DNA of 64,000 nucleotides from contig JAJEBW010000020.1 of assembly GCA_022822325.1 (NCBI GenBank), forward strand, positions 1-64,000, read 5' to 3'. Under the pieces are notes generated by a model that worked only from the letters and a program-made list of their open reading frames with translations, was not told the DNA's origin and did no database searches. A program made the translations under genes and the position numbers. Source of the stretch: Gemmatimonadota bacterium (GTDB lineage: Bacteria; Gemmatimonadota; Gemmatimonadetes; Longimicrobiales; Gaopeijiaceae). Shown here one piece after another: positions 16,735 to 25,975 of this stretch; the stretch's first letter is position 1; every line of letters starts with the position of its first letter.

Positions 16735-17397
16735 TCATCGGTCGCTGCGCATGATCGTGGTGACGTGCAGGTTCAGACCATGGTTGACGCGCAGGCCGAA
16801 GATGCCCTCGGTCGCCCGCCCGTTGCGGCTTCCGCTCCACACCTCTTCGCCATTGACGAAGAAGCGGAGTTCGTCGCCGATGGCTTCCAGCGCCAGGACG
16901 TTCTTCGCGGTCGCGGCGCCCTCGTCGCGGGTTGCGTAGGAGTTTACCGCCGGGTGCGAGGTCCAGTCCTGAATGGTTGCGGTACCGTCCCCGTCGCGCG
17001 TCTTGACGAGGAACTGACCCCCCTCGCGCAGCAGGAAATAGCTGTAGCGCTGACCGGAGCCCTGCAGATCGGCGCCGCCCACAAAGAAGCCGAAGGCCTC
17101 GCGGCGGTTTCCCGGATCGAAGAGGAAGGTCTCGGATTCGATGCGGTAGTCGCCGGTCGCGACCGAATCCGGATGCCACGCGATCAGAGCCGGGCCGGTG
17201 GTGATGTGCATTCCGGGCGGCATGGTGACCAGGTAGAGGTCGTCCCGCGATGCGCCGTCGCGGTCGAAGCGGATCTGCCAGCCTTCCGGGAAGGGGAGGC
17301 TCTCGTCGTCCTGCGCCGGCAGTGGAGTGGCGATGGCCGTCATTGCGGCGATGGTGGCCGCGGCGATGATCGTCGCCCCCGGTCTCCGGATTCCCAT
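16735..17397 (-). CDS. Secreted protein with a concanavalin/lectin-like (DUF1080-type) fold
   Basis: 220 residues from ATG 17397, which begins a signal peptide (MGIRRPGATIIAAATIAAMT then AIATPLPAQ, cleavage after PLPAQ likely). The mature part has the beta-rich pattern of 3-keto-disaccharide hydrolase/GH16-like domains: DYRIESETFLF, EAFGFFVGG, RYSYFLLREGGQF, NVLALEAIGDELRFFVNGEEVW (quoted in part) and IFGLRVNHGLNLHV. Probably binds or modifies a glycan outside the cell; no catalytic residues can be assigned. The open frame continues upstream to 17550 only because the leader is a 9-nt repeat array without stops. Confidence 0.7.
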   Translation of the reverse strand: MGIRRPGATIIAAATIAAMTAIATPLPAQDDESLPFPEGWQIRFDRDGASRDDLYLVTMPPGMHITTGPALIAWHPDSVATGDYRIESETFLFDPGNRREAFGFFVGGADLQGSGQRYSYFLLREGGQFLVKTRDGDGTATIQDWTSHPAVNSYATRDEGAATAKNVLALEAIGDELRFFVNGEEVWSGSRNGRATEGIFGLRVNHGLNLHVTTIMRSDR

Positions 17398-17410
17398 TCG
17401 TCTTCGCGCT

Positions 17411-17517
17411 GATTGTTCTGATTGCGTGGATTGCATTGATCTCGCCAACTGTCCTGGTTCGCGGATTGTCCCGATCTCTCTGACTGCCTTGACCTTGCGG
17501 ATTGTCCCGGTTGCGCC
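17411..17517. repeat. Twelve-unit degenerate 9-nt tandem array in the leader of the secreted-protein gene
   Basis: Plus-strand units, in register: GATTGTTCT, GATTGCGTG, GATTGCATT, GATCTCGCC, AACTGTCCT, GGTTCGCG (8 nt), GATTGTCCC, GATCTCTCT, GACTGCCTT, GACCTTGCG, GATTGTCCC, GGTTGCGCC. Consensus about GATTGTCCT. It lies between addA and the 16735-17397 gene, ending 13 nt before the latter's ATG on the minus strand, where the unit reads about GGGACAATC. Confidence 0.8.
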
Positions 17518-17546
17518 GGAGTCGGCCCTGGGACCGGTGGCCCGCC

Positions 17547-20500
17547 TCACCAGGCCTCCGACCGCCCCTGCGCCGTGAAGACCAGCACGCGCTCCCGCAC
17601 CGGTTCGCCGGTGATCTTCTCCCAGCAGCGGGCATAAAGATCGACCTGTTTGCGGTATTGCGCCACTCTCGCATCGAAGTGGGGATCGTCGCCCGAATCG
17701 GTCTTGTAGTCGGCGATCACCCAGGCTTCATCTTCGCGGAAGGCCAGATCGATCACGCCTTCTAGAACCCGGGGGATGGGTTGGCCCTCCTGGTGCGTTG
17801 GCGCCACTGGAAAACCCGAGGAGGGCTCGGCTTCGAGAACGTTGGGGATGGACGGGTCCTCCCGGCTTGTTGGCACGCCCAGACGGCCAGTTGGCGATTG
17901 GGCGTCAGGGACTCCGGGGATGGATGGGTCCTCCGATTCCGCCAGGGCGAAGGGGACTTCGGTGTAGCGTTCGGGACTCGCGGTCGCGCGACGCCAGAGC
18001 GCCGACCTGCGCACCGCCGCCACGAGTTCGAGGAGGGCGTCCAGCTCGGCGGGCTCGCCCGCGACGTCGATCTCGCGCCCGCGCTCGACCAGGAGGTCGC
18101 GGGCCAGATTCCGAAGCGCCGCCCCCCCCATCCCCTCCGCCGCCGCCATCGCCTCGTGCACCACATTCCCCCATTCCACCCCCCCCGACACCGGCCGCCC
18201 CGACGGCGCCTCGAAGTCCTCGCCGCGGATGTCGCGTCCATTGCCCGGCCTCCCTTCGCCCTCGCGCCCGTCATGCGGCTTCCTGTCGCCCGCCCCCCCC
18301 TCCCCACCCCCGCCCTCCATCCCCTTCACGCGGGCCGTCACCGTCTCCAGCCGATAGCTCTCCACGCGGCCCTCCTCCAGCGCCAACCTCGCCGCGGCCA
18401 CCTTCCCCGCCAACTCCGCCTCCGGGTCGAGCTCGGCCACCTCCGGCGGATCGTCGCGCGTCAACTCCGCCAACACGACGGCATTGCATTCCTCCGCATC
18501 GCCGTTGTCTGCCGCCATCGAGCGCACGCCGCCCGCCCCGGCCGAAGCCCCCGGCAATCCTGCAGCGCTTCCACCCGGCGCCCGCCCTCCTTTCCCCGCC
18601 GACCCCTCCCCCGCGGCCGCACCGCGCACCCACTTCTCCAGATCGCCCCACGGCGACTTCTTCCTCCCCGGCGACCAACTCCTCGCCCGCGACCCCTTCT
18701 TCCCCGCCGACTTCTTCTTCGCCCGCGGGCTCGCAATCCACAACTCGTGTTTCGCGCGCGTGGCCGCCACATAGAGCAGACGCACCATCTCGGCCGCCTC
18801 GAACTCCTTCTCGCGCTCCGCCAGCTCGTCCCAGTTGAGCGGCTGCGCAATCACCTCGACCCGCCCGAAGTTCTGCTTCTCGACGATCGGGAGCGCTCCC
18901 TTCGCGACGCCGCCCCCCTCCCGCGACACATGTTTCTCGGCGGGCCAGTCCTTCACTGCGATCGGAGCCGCGAGGAAGACCACGTCGGCCTCAAGTCCCT
19001 TTGCGCGGTGCAGGTTCATGAGCCGCACGCAGTTGGGACGACCGGGAACCAGCGGCGCCTCGGCGTCCTCCCAGGCGAGCGCGGTCTGCATGGCGTCCAC
19101 CGCTCCCGCAAGCGAGGCATCGCCCGCCAGCGCACGCGACCGCACCGCATCGAGCAGATAGGTCAGCGCGCCCGCCCGCAATGCCCCCAGCGTCCCGGCG
19201 GCGGCCAGCGGAAAAAGGCCGATCTCGTCGACCAGGCGCTCGGCGGTCACATCGGCGCTCTCGCGGCGGGCCCGTTCCCACCAACGGTGCAACACCCCCA
19301 GCGCATCGGCCACCTCGCACTCCCCCTTCGGTTTGCGATCAATCGCCATTCGGCCGCCAGCGTCGCGAAAGCGCACGATCCGGTCCAGGGTGACGCCGAA
19401 GAAGGGACCGGTGAGGACGCCCAGAACGCGGACCTCGTGTTCGGGATCGGCGAGGCAACGGAAGAGCAGCAGGAAGGCGGCCAACTCGGTCTCGAATCCG
19501 ACGCCGGCGCCCGAAACCTCGAAGGGCAGGTTGCGATCCTCCAGGGCGCGCGCGTAGACGGCGAGGTGGGCACGGGTGCGCGTGAGGATCATGAAGTCGT
19601 CGGGGGACCGTTCCCCGGAATGCACCCGGCGGGCGATCTCCGAGGCGATTCGCTCGGCGTCGTCACGGACCAGTTCGCCCTGGTTGCTTCCCTCCGCCGG
19701 ATAGACGGCGAGGAGCCCGCGACCCTCTTTCTGCGTCTGAAGGGGGGCGAAGGCGGCCTGAATGCTGGTGCGGCGGGCCTCCATCTCCTCCACGCGGTCG
19801 ATCATTCCCTCGATGCGGGCGGCCTGGCGGACCAGCGCGTCGCGGTCGAAGCGGGGGAAGCGGTCCTCGTGGTCGAAGACGCCGTCGATCAGGCGGCCGA
19901 ACTCGGGCAGGGAGCGGAAGTTGGCCTCCAACCCGAGGATCTCGCCGAAATCCCGAAAGCGCTCCTTGACGAACTCGTAGAGGGCGATGTCGGCGCGGCG
20001 GAAACGGTAGATGCTCTGCTTGGGGTCGCCGACGACGAAGAGGGCGCCGGGACGCGGAACGACGGCGCGCCAGTCGTTGCCGTTTTCGTCGGGGTCGCTG
20101 GCAAGAAGAAGAAGGATCTCGGCCTGAAGGGGATCGGTGTCCTGGAACTCGTCGACGAGGATGTAGCGGTAGCGCTCCCCGAGGTCGCGCCGCGCCCGGG
20201 GGTTGTTGCGCAGCAGGTCGGCCGCGAGCACCAGCAGATCCTGGAAGGTGAGGTCGCCGCGGATGCGCCGTTCGGCCGCGTAGGCGTCCGCGGCCCCCCT
20301 GGCCACCCCGAGCGCCACCGGATAGCGATGGGCCCACCACTGCCGGATCAGCCGGTCGGCGCGGCTCCCCTCCTTCGCGAAGGCGGTGATGTCCAGCCCC
20401 AGTTGCTTCGCGCGGAACTTCCCCTCCTTCGTCTTCGCCCAGCGCTTCTGCACCGGCCTGGTGTTCCTGGCGCGAATCCGGGTCAGCGCGTCGAAGAGGA

Positions 20501-21323
20501 CGACCGGATCCTGCCAGTCGAGCGCGCGCCGCCAGTAGAGGAGGGTGCGGATGCGTTTGGCCGCGTCGTCCCAGCCGTCTTCCGGTTCGCGCTTCGGCAT
20601 GATCGCCCGGGCACGATCGAGAAGCGCATCCAGCCTGGCCCGCACCGCGCTGACCTCGGCGGGATCGGGCGCATCCACGGACTCGGAGAGGAAATCGACG
20701 TCGGGGTGCTCGACCAGCTCGTTGTAGGCATGCGCAAGGCGGTCGGGAGCGATTCCCATGCGATCGAGTTCGCCGAGTTGGGGGTCTTCGTCGGCGGCCA
20801 GCCGTTCGAGGTGGTCGATCCAGAAGAGACGCTGCGCCTGTGCGGCCTCGGTCTCCTCCACCTCGCGGAACCCCGGATCGAGGTCGGCCTCCAGCGGCCT
20901 CTCCCGCAGCAGCTTGGCGCAAAACGCATGAATCGTGCCCAGGAAGGCGCCGTCGATCTCCTGGATGGCCTCTTCGACGCGTTCGCGCACCTTCGGCCCA
21001 AGTCCGTCGGCGGCGAGGCGGCTCTCGAGGTGAAGTTGAAAGCGCTGCCGCAGCTCGGCCGCCGCCATGCGCGTGAAGGTGACCGCCGCGATCTCGTGCA
21101 CCCTGCAACGTCCGCTCATGACGAGCGCGCCCATCCGGTCGACCAGCGAGGTCGTCTTGCCGGAACCGGCGCCGGCCTCGACCAGGAAGGTGGCGCCCAA
21201 ATCGTCGCGGATGCGGCGGCGGGCGGCCTCGTCGGGGGGTGGGGAAGGGTTGGCGGCGGCGGGTTCGGGGCGCGAGTAGCGGAGCCGGGGAGACGGGCGC
21301 GGCGGCGGGGCGGGAGCGGTCAT
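17547..21323 (-). CDS. addA: AddA-type helicase-nuclease (UvrD/Rep family)
   Basis: 1258 residues. Walker A AGAGSGKTTSL (about residue 50), helicase motifs TFTRMAAAELRQR, VDEFQDTDPLQ, GDPKQSIYRFR, NLHRAKGLEADVV and LYVAATRAK, ending with a RecB-type nuclease domain (GVIDLAF, then WVIADYKTD, and QVDLYARCW). With AddB it resects double-strand breaks for recombination. Start fixed by the ATGA overlap with addB (21320-21323). Two low-complexity inserts stand out: a Lys/Gly/Ala-rich stretch at about residues 855-930 and a 24-residue tandem repeat inside the nuclease domain (17760-17936). Confidence 0.93.
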   Translation of the reverse strand: MTAPAPPPRPSPRLRYSRPEPAAANPSPPPDEAARRRIRDDLGATFLVEAGAGSGKTTSLVDRMGALVMSGRCRVHEIAAVTFTRMAAAELRQRFQLHLESRLAADGLGPKVRERVEEAIQEIDGAFLGTIHAFCAKLLRERPLEADLDPGFREVEETEAAQAQRLFWIDHLERLAADEDPQLGELDRMGIAPDRLAHAYNELVEHPDVDFLSESVDAPDPAEVSAVRARLDALLDRARAIMPKREPEDGWDDAAKRIRTLLYWRRALDWQDPVVLFDALTRIRARNTRPVQKRWAKTKEGKFRAKQLGLDITAFAKEGSRADRLIRQWWAHRYPVALGVARGAADAYAAERRIRGDLTFQDLLVLAADLLRNNPRARRDLGERYRYILVDEFQDTDPLQAEILLLLASDPDENGNDWRAVVPRPGALFVVGDPKQSIYRFRRADIALYEFVKERFRDFGEILGLEANFRSLPEFGRLIDGVFDHEDRFPRFDRDALVRQAARIEGMIDRVEEMEARRTSIQAAFAPLQTQKEGRGLLAVYPAEGSNQGELVRDDAERIASEIARRVHSGERSPDDFMILTRTRAHLAVYARALEDRNLPFEVSGAGVGFETELAAFLLLFRCLADPEHEVRVLGVLTGPFFGVTLDRIVRFRDAGGRMAIDRKPKGECEVADALGVLHRWWERARRESADVTAERLVDEIGLFPLAAAGTLGALRAGALTYLLDAVRSRALAGDASLAGAVDAMQTALAWEDAEAPLVPGRPNCVRLMNLHRAKGLEADVVFLAAPIAVKDWPAEKHVSREGGGVAKGALPIVEKQNFGRVEVIAQPLNWDELAEREKEFEAAEMVRLLYVAATRAKHELWIASPRAKKKSAGKKGSRARSWSPGRKKSPWGDLEKWVRGAAAGEGSAGKGGRAPGGSAAGLPGASAGAGGVRSMAADNGDAEECNAVVLAELTRDDPPEVAELDPEAELAGKVAAARLALEEGRVESYRLETVTARVKGMEGGGGEGGAGDRKPHDGREGEGRPGNGRDIRGEDFEAPSGRPVSGGVEWGNVVHEAMAAAEGMGGAALRNLARDLLVERGREIDVAGEPAELDALLELVAAVRRSALWRRATASPERYTEVPFALAESEDPSIPGVPDAQSPTGRLGVPTSREDPSIPNVLEAEPSSGFPVAPTHQEGQPIPRVLEGVIDLAFREDEAWVIADYKTDSGDDPHFDARVAQYRKQVDLYARCWEKITGEPVRERVLVFTAQGRSEAW
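17760..17936. repeat. addA: In-frame 72-nt (24-residue) repeat inside the AddA nuclease domain
   Basis: In protein order: unit 1 (17936-17865) begins SEDPSIPGVPDA, unit 2 (17864-17793) begins REDPSIPNVLEA, and a partial third (17792-17760) reads QEGQPIPRVLE, directly followed by the nuclease strand GVIDLAF. Both full units are exactly 72 nt. They separate two conserved parts of the RecB-type nuclease core (EVPFALAE and GVIDLAF) that usually are a few to twenty residues apart. Confidence 0.85.
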
Positions 21324-24300
21324 TTCTTCGGCTTCTTCTCCCAGTTGCGCACCCGGGCAAAGGGTTCGAGCTCGTCGTGTTCGCCCATGTTGCGCGCGGT
21401 CCACTCCGAGATGCGGCAGTCGACCCGGTCCCACTTGCCCCTGACCACGCCGCAGACCTCGGTGTAGTCGCAGAACCTGCAATCGTCCGTCGCCTTTTCG
21501 GTGGCGGGGAACCAGCCCTTCGCCGGTCCTTCGAGCATGGCGCCGATCAGCCGGCCGCCCTCGGCCAGCTCGGAGACCGGGTAGGCGCGGATCCGGTTTT
21601 CGCCCTTGCGGCTCGGGTAGTGGTACTCCATCGCCTCGACCGGGAGCCCCAGCCCCGCGGCCACCGCAGCCGCATAGACGGTGTGCTGGAGGCGGCGTCC
21701 GCCGTCGTAGGTCTTCGACTTCGCGCTCTGCCAGTAGCCGCCCGTCTTGTAGTCCACCACGCGCGCCCGCCCATCGCTCTCGTCCACGCGGTCCACCGCG
21801 CCGCGCACCGAAAGCGAATCCTTCCCCACGGGAATCCGCAACTCCTTGCCAAACCCGAACCTCCATTCCAGATGAGACCACCGCGGCGCCTCGTCGCGAA
21901 TCATCTCGACAAAGGAGCGGGCATCGTTGCGCATCGATTCCACCTCCCACTCGTGCACGGCCACGCTGGGCGTGGGAACTTCGAGCAGAGCCCGTTCGGC
22001 CTCGCGATCCACCACCTCCAGCGCGATCTCGCGGAAGGCGTCGGCGTCGGGCCGGAGACCCCGGGCATCGGCCTCGCGCAAGGTCTCCTCGAAGACCCGG
22101 TGCAGGATGCGGCCGCGTTCGAGCGCATTCAGCCAGCGGTCGGGATCGAACTCGGGGTCGTCGGGGGGACAGGCATGCAGAATTCGGCGGAAGAGGAAGC
22201 GGCGCGGACAGCTCCCGAGCGCCTCCAGCGCGCTGGCCGAGAGGGTTGCGTCCTGGATCATCGTCTGATAGGAGAGCGGGGGATCGTGCTCTCCCAGGAA
22301 GCCGGTGTGAACGGTGGGCCAGTCGTCGTCGAGTGCCTCTTGAACCGCGAGTCCCGCGCCCAAATGGGGAAACTCCCGCGACACGGCGGCGATCCCACCC
22401 AGAAGCACATCGCCCGGGGCGGCGAGGGCGCGCAGCCAGACATCGCTGCGGTCGAGGTTCACCTGGTTGCGCGTGCGCGGAAGCCGTGATTCCGTGTTTC
22501 CCAGGCACTCCTCGAGATCGTGAAAGTCGAGGCTCGGATCCCGGTTCTTCAGCCGAAGCGCCTGCAGCATCTCCGGCGCGGGCGTCACCTTGCGGCTCTC
22601 GCATGGATTCCAGGAGGCGTAGCTCAGCGCCACCGTCCCCCGCAGCCGCGCAAAGAGATGCGCGAAGTCGAAGCGGGCTTCCTGGGCACGGTCGGCCGCC
22701 ATCGGAAGCTCCCGGCCGGCCAGCCGCCGCCGTTCGCGGTCGCCGAGGAGCGGATCTTCGTGCAGGGCGCCGGAGAGCGCGGTGGCGTCGAGCCCCACGA
22801 CAAAGGTGAAGGGCCGTCCGGTCGCGCCGCCGTGGCGGAGGTCGGCGAGATGGATGTGACCCGGGGCCGAGTTCCAGGGCGCCATCCCCTCGGTGCGAGG
22901 CGTGGGAACCCGAATCGCCAGGCAGGACTCGACGATCGCCGCCGCCGAAGCGAAGTCGGTCTTGCGGGTGACGGTCGCCTCGATTCGTTCCAGGACACCC
23001 TCGAGACGCTTGCGCGCGGATTCGTCGGTTTCGGTGCCGGGCCGGACGCGCCTGAGCAGGGCCGAGATGGCGTGCGCGACCTCGGCCGGAGAGCTCTGCG
23101 GGGGCTCGAAATCGGTGCCCTCGATGCGGCCGATCGGGGTGGGGAGGGTGGGGATCGCGTCGATGACCGGATAGAGAAGCGCCCTCAGTGCGCGCAGCCG
23201 TCTGCCCTCCCGTTCCTTGCGACGAGCGAGCTGTTCCTCGGACTCGAAGCGGCCGGCGGGCGCCCGTTCCAGTGCGGCGAGCGCCCGGTTGATCGCCAGT
23301 TGGTAGCGTCCGCGTCCCCAACCGATTCGCTGTCGGCGAAGCGCGCGGGCGAGCCACGGACCCCTGTCGCTCCGGTGGGGGCGCGGCGGCCGGATATCGT
23401 CGGACTCGATCAGCGCGCGGATCACCGATTCCTGGAAGCCGCTTCGCACCCAGCGAAACCAGGTCGAGACCACCCGGCCGGGACGCGTGCGCTCGACCGG
23501 CAGCCCGACCGCAAAGGTGACGGGAATGCCCATCGAATCGGCCAGCGCGTGCAGCGCGGATCCATATGCGGCCGGATCGGCGGCGACGATCTCGATCTGG
23601 TCCCAGCGCGCCCCCGCCTGGACGGCCCGGCGCAGCACACCCCGCAGCTCGTCGTTGACCGAAGCCGCGCAGAAGAGGTCGATCTCGAGTTCGGGCGCAC
23701 CGTCGGGCAGATCGGTGGCGACCGCGTGCAGAAGGCTCCCCGACGCCCGCAACTCGGTCGCGCCCCGGAGGACGCCGTCGGGCAGATCCAGTCCCAGCGC
23801 GGGATCGGTGGGGAGGACGCGGGCGCCGAGGCGTTGCAGTTCGCGCAGGAAACGTCCCGCGAGGCCGCGGTTGCCGAGTCCGGGAAGGAGGATGATTTGG
23901 GGGCGCGGCGGGGGGGTGGGGTGCCCGGCGGCGGCGGAATCGGAAGCGGGTGCGGGTGGTCCGGCGGAACCGGCAGCGGGTGCGGCGGCGGCGCGGACTC
24001 GCTCGGGACCGGCGCCGTCCGCGGCGCTTCCAGCCCTCCCGGTTCTCAACGCCTGGGCCGCTCTGCGCAGAACGCCGGCGGTATCGGTGCGGTTGCGCGC
24101 GCGCATCAGCGATTCGAAGGCGCGGAGCACCCGCGTGACCAGAAGTTGTTTGGATGACGGGCGGCGGCGGGCTCGCTCGGTTTCCGGGCGATTGGCCGGG
24201 TTCGCGGGCCCGGGCCGAACCCCCGCCAGACGCAGCGCCACCACGGAGTTGCGCACCGCGTCGCGAAATCCCATCCGTTCAGTCTGGTTGCGGAAGGGGG

Positions 24301-24784
24301 ACTGCAGCTCGCTCGCCATCACCTCGTCGATCGCCTCTTCGATCAGGGCGCGCTCCTCGAAGAGATCGACGATGCGCGTGCCGGCGCGGGCCAGTCGCCC
24401 GGCGGCGTACTTCATGGCGAGCCGGCGCGGAGTGGTCGCCTCGAAGCCGATCCACGAACCGCCCCGGAGAGAGACCTGCCGCAACAGTTCGCGGCCCTCG
24501 CCCCGGGTGCGCGCCACAATGATGCGCCGGCCGCGACCGCCGCTTGCCACGATCCGTTCGAGCTCCCGGACGATGGCGCAGGGGGCGGGGCGGGGTGGAT
24601 GGCGTGACGGAGTTCCGGACGATGGCGGCTCGCCGGGCCGAGGCCCGGAGGGGGACGGTTCCGCGGCGCGGGACGGCGGCTCGCCGGGTGGACCCTGGCC
24701 GGACCCGCCGCCGGGGGACGCAGAGCCGTTGTCCTCCCGCGGCCTGGCGTCGCCGCCGTTCAGATCGAGCTGAAGCTGGTCCAT
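21320..24784 (-). CDS. addB: AddB-type nuclease with Fe-S cluster
   Basis: 1154 residues from ATG 24784 (MDQLQLDLNGG). The C-terminal PD-(D/E)XK nuclease shows RGAVDRVDES and VVDYKTGGYW, and the AddB Fe-S staple is present: one Cys in LGSCPRRFLFRRIL and three in CRFCDYTEVCG. Residues 12-70 are Pro/Ser/Gly-rich low complexity with repeated PGEPPS motifs, unlike family members. Its start overlaps the 3' end of the deoxyhypusine-synthase-like gene by 25 nt and its stop overlaps addA, so the three are coupled. Confidence 0.88.
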   Translation of the reverse strand: MDQLQLDLNGGDARPREDNGSASPGGGSGQGPPGEPPSRAAEPSPSGPRPGEPPSSGTPSRHPPRPAPCAIVRELERIVASGGRGRRIIVARTRGEGRELLRQVSLRGGSWIGFEATTPRRLAMKYAAGRLARAGTRIVDLFEERALIEEAIDEVMASELQSPFRNQTERMGFRDAVRNSVVALRLAGVRPGPANPANRPETERARRRPSSKQLLVTRVLRAFESLMRARNRTDTAGVLRRAAQALRTGRAGSAADGAGPERVRAAAAPAAGSAGPPAPASDSAAAGHPTPPPRPQIILLPGLGNRGLAGRFLRELQRLGARVLPTDPALGLDLPDGVLRGATELRASGSLLHAVATDLPDGAPELEIDLFCAASVNDELRGVLRRAVQAGARWDQIEIVAADPAAYGSALHALADSMGIPVTFAVGLPVERTRPGRVVSTWFRWVRSGFQESVIRALIESDDIRPPRPHRSDRGPWLARALRRQRIGWGRGRYQLAINRALAALERAPAGRFESEEQLARRKEREGRRLRALRALLYPVIDAIPTLPTPIGRIEGTDFEPPQSSPAEVAHAISALLRRVRPGTETDESARKRLEGVLERIEATVTRKTDFASAAAIVESCLAIRVPTPRTEGMAPWNSAPGHIHLADLRHGGATGRPFTFVVGLDATALSGALHEDPLLGDRERRRLAGRELPMAADRAQEARFDFAHLFARLRGTVALSYASWNPCESRKVTPAPEMLQALRLKNRDPSLDFHDLEECLGNTESRLPRTRNQVNLDRSDVWLRALAAPGDVLLGGIAAVSREFPHLGAGLAVQEALDDDWPTVHTGFLGEHDPPLSYQTMIQDATLSASALEALGSCPRRFLFRRILHACPPDDPEFDPDRWLNALERGRILHRVFEETLREADARGLRPDADAFREIALEVVDREAERALLEVPTPSVAVHEWEVESMRNDARSFVEMIRDEAPRWSHLEWRFGFGKELRIPVGKDSLSVRGAVDRVDESDGRARVVDYKTGGYWQSAKSKTYDGGRRLQHTVYAAAVAAGLGLPVEAMEYHYPSRKGENRIRAYPVSELAEGGRLIGAMLEGPAKGWFPATEKATDDCRFCDYTEVCGVVRGKWDRVDCRISEWTARNMGEHDELEPFARVRNWEKKPKK

Positions 24785-25947
24785 GCCGGATGGGTGGTGG
24801 GCTGTGCGTCGAGGAGCGCTCCGAGCCGCATTTCGCTGCGGCGCCGCCACCGACCCCGGTGCCATGCATCGCTGACCAGGATGGGGAGCGTCACGGTGGC
24901 CTCTCCAAAGACCATCTTCTCGCGCGCGGTCTCGACCTTGCCCCAGGTGGTGGCCTCGCGCAGCGTCGACCCGGAGAGGCCACCGTCCCGCTCATCGGCA
25001 ACCGTAAGCTGAACGGCATATTTGTGCATGGAGATGGAAGCCGGGAAGGGGCGGTCGCCCTCCTTCCCCCCAACCTGCTCTGCCCCGGCATGACCGGGCT
25101 CGGCCAGAATGCGCGCGGCGACGACGGCGTCCTGGGCAAAGTTCTTCGGCACGCCGCCGCCGACCATGAGCAACCCCGTGGCGGCGCAGTTCCCCTTGAT
25201 CCGCGCAAGCTCGTGAAAGTCCTTTCCCGAGTCGAAGGCCACGGGCCGGGTTCCGGCGCCCGCCGCTCGCGCACGATGCATGACCACCCCGAATCCCGCC
25301 GACGAATCGCTCAGCGCCGGCACGAAGACCGGCACCTCCTTGCGGTACGCCGCCAGCACGATGGAGCGCGCCTGCGGACGGTTCCGATCCAGCCAGGCCC
25401 CCATCTCGCGCACGATCTCGCGGCTCGACCAGGGCCGCCGCTCCAATCCATCCAGGATGCGCGCCACCTGCTCGTCGCACTCCTGCAGATCGGCCTCGGC
25501 GATCCAGGTGTCGTAGATGCGGTCGATGCCAAGCTCGCGCAGATCCTCGTCGCTCACCGCCGGCGCGCTGGGCGAACCGGGGGCCCCGTAGTGGCGGAAG
25601 CCGAGCGCCTCGAAGAAGTCCTGATCGACCACAATCGCCCCGGTGGCCACGATCGCATCCACCATGTTGCACTCGACCAGAGTGAGCAGGGTCTCCTTCA
25701 GTCCCGCCGAGACCAGCGAACCGGCCAGGGTGAGGATGACCGCGCAATCCCGGTCGGCGAGCATCTCGTCCACGATGTCGGCGGCCTCGGCAAGGTTGCG
25801 CGCCTGAAACGCGGCGCGGCGGTAGGCGTCGACGACCGCGCGGCCATCGAAAGCGGTGGCGTCGATATGGTGGATGGGACGTGAGAGGAGCGCCCGCCTG
25901 CGTTGGCTATCGGTCTGCACGGACGAGCGCTCCCCTGGTCGTTGCAA
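24760..25947 (-). CDS. Deoxyhypusine-synthase-family protein
   Basis: 395 residues, TTG start at 25947 with AGGGGG 7 nt upstream (GTG at 25920 is an alternative). Family motifs: TLAGSLVSAGL (NAD binding), ATGAIVVDQDFFEALG, NGAA-like region replaced by KGNCAATGLLMVGGGVPKNF, SISMHKYAVQ, and TWGKVETAREKMVFGEATVT with the lysine that carries the aminobutyl group in deoxyhypusine synthase. Bacteria lack eIF5A; bacterial members act on polyamines (homospermidine synthase-like) or are uncharacterised. Located 28 nt after susD and overlapping addB. Confidence 0.82.
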   Translation of the reverse strand: MQRPGERSSVQTDSQRRRALLSRPIHHIDATAFDGRAVVDAYRRAAFQARNLAEAADIVDEMLADRDCAVILTLAGSLVSAGLKETLLTLVECNMVDAIVATGAIVVDQDFFEALGFRHYGAPGSPSAPAVSDEDLRELGIDRIYDTWIAEADLQECDEQVARILDGLERRPWSSREIVREMGAWLDRNRPQARSIVLAAYRKEVPVFVPALSDSSAGFGVVMHRARAAGAGTRPVAFDSGKDFHELARIKGNCAATGLLMVGGGVPKNFAQDAVVAARILAEPGHAGAEQVGGKEGDRPFPASISMHKYAVQLTVADERDGGLSGSTLREATTWGKVETAREKMVFGEATVTLPILVSDAWHRGRWRRRSEMRLGALLDAQPTTHPAWTSFSSI

Positions 25948-25975
25948 TGGTCGCCCCCTGAAGGCGCCGCCGGAT

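Noticed and set aside
17781-21467. Plus-strand open frame of about 1200 codons opposite addA
   Set aside because: Antisense of helicase motifs; low-complexity translation without family similarity.
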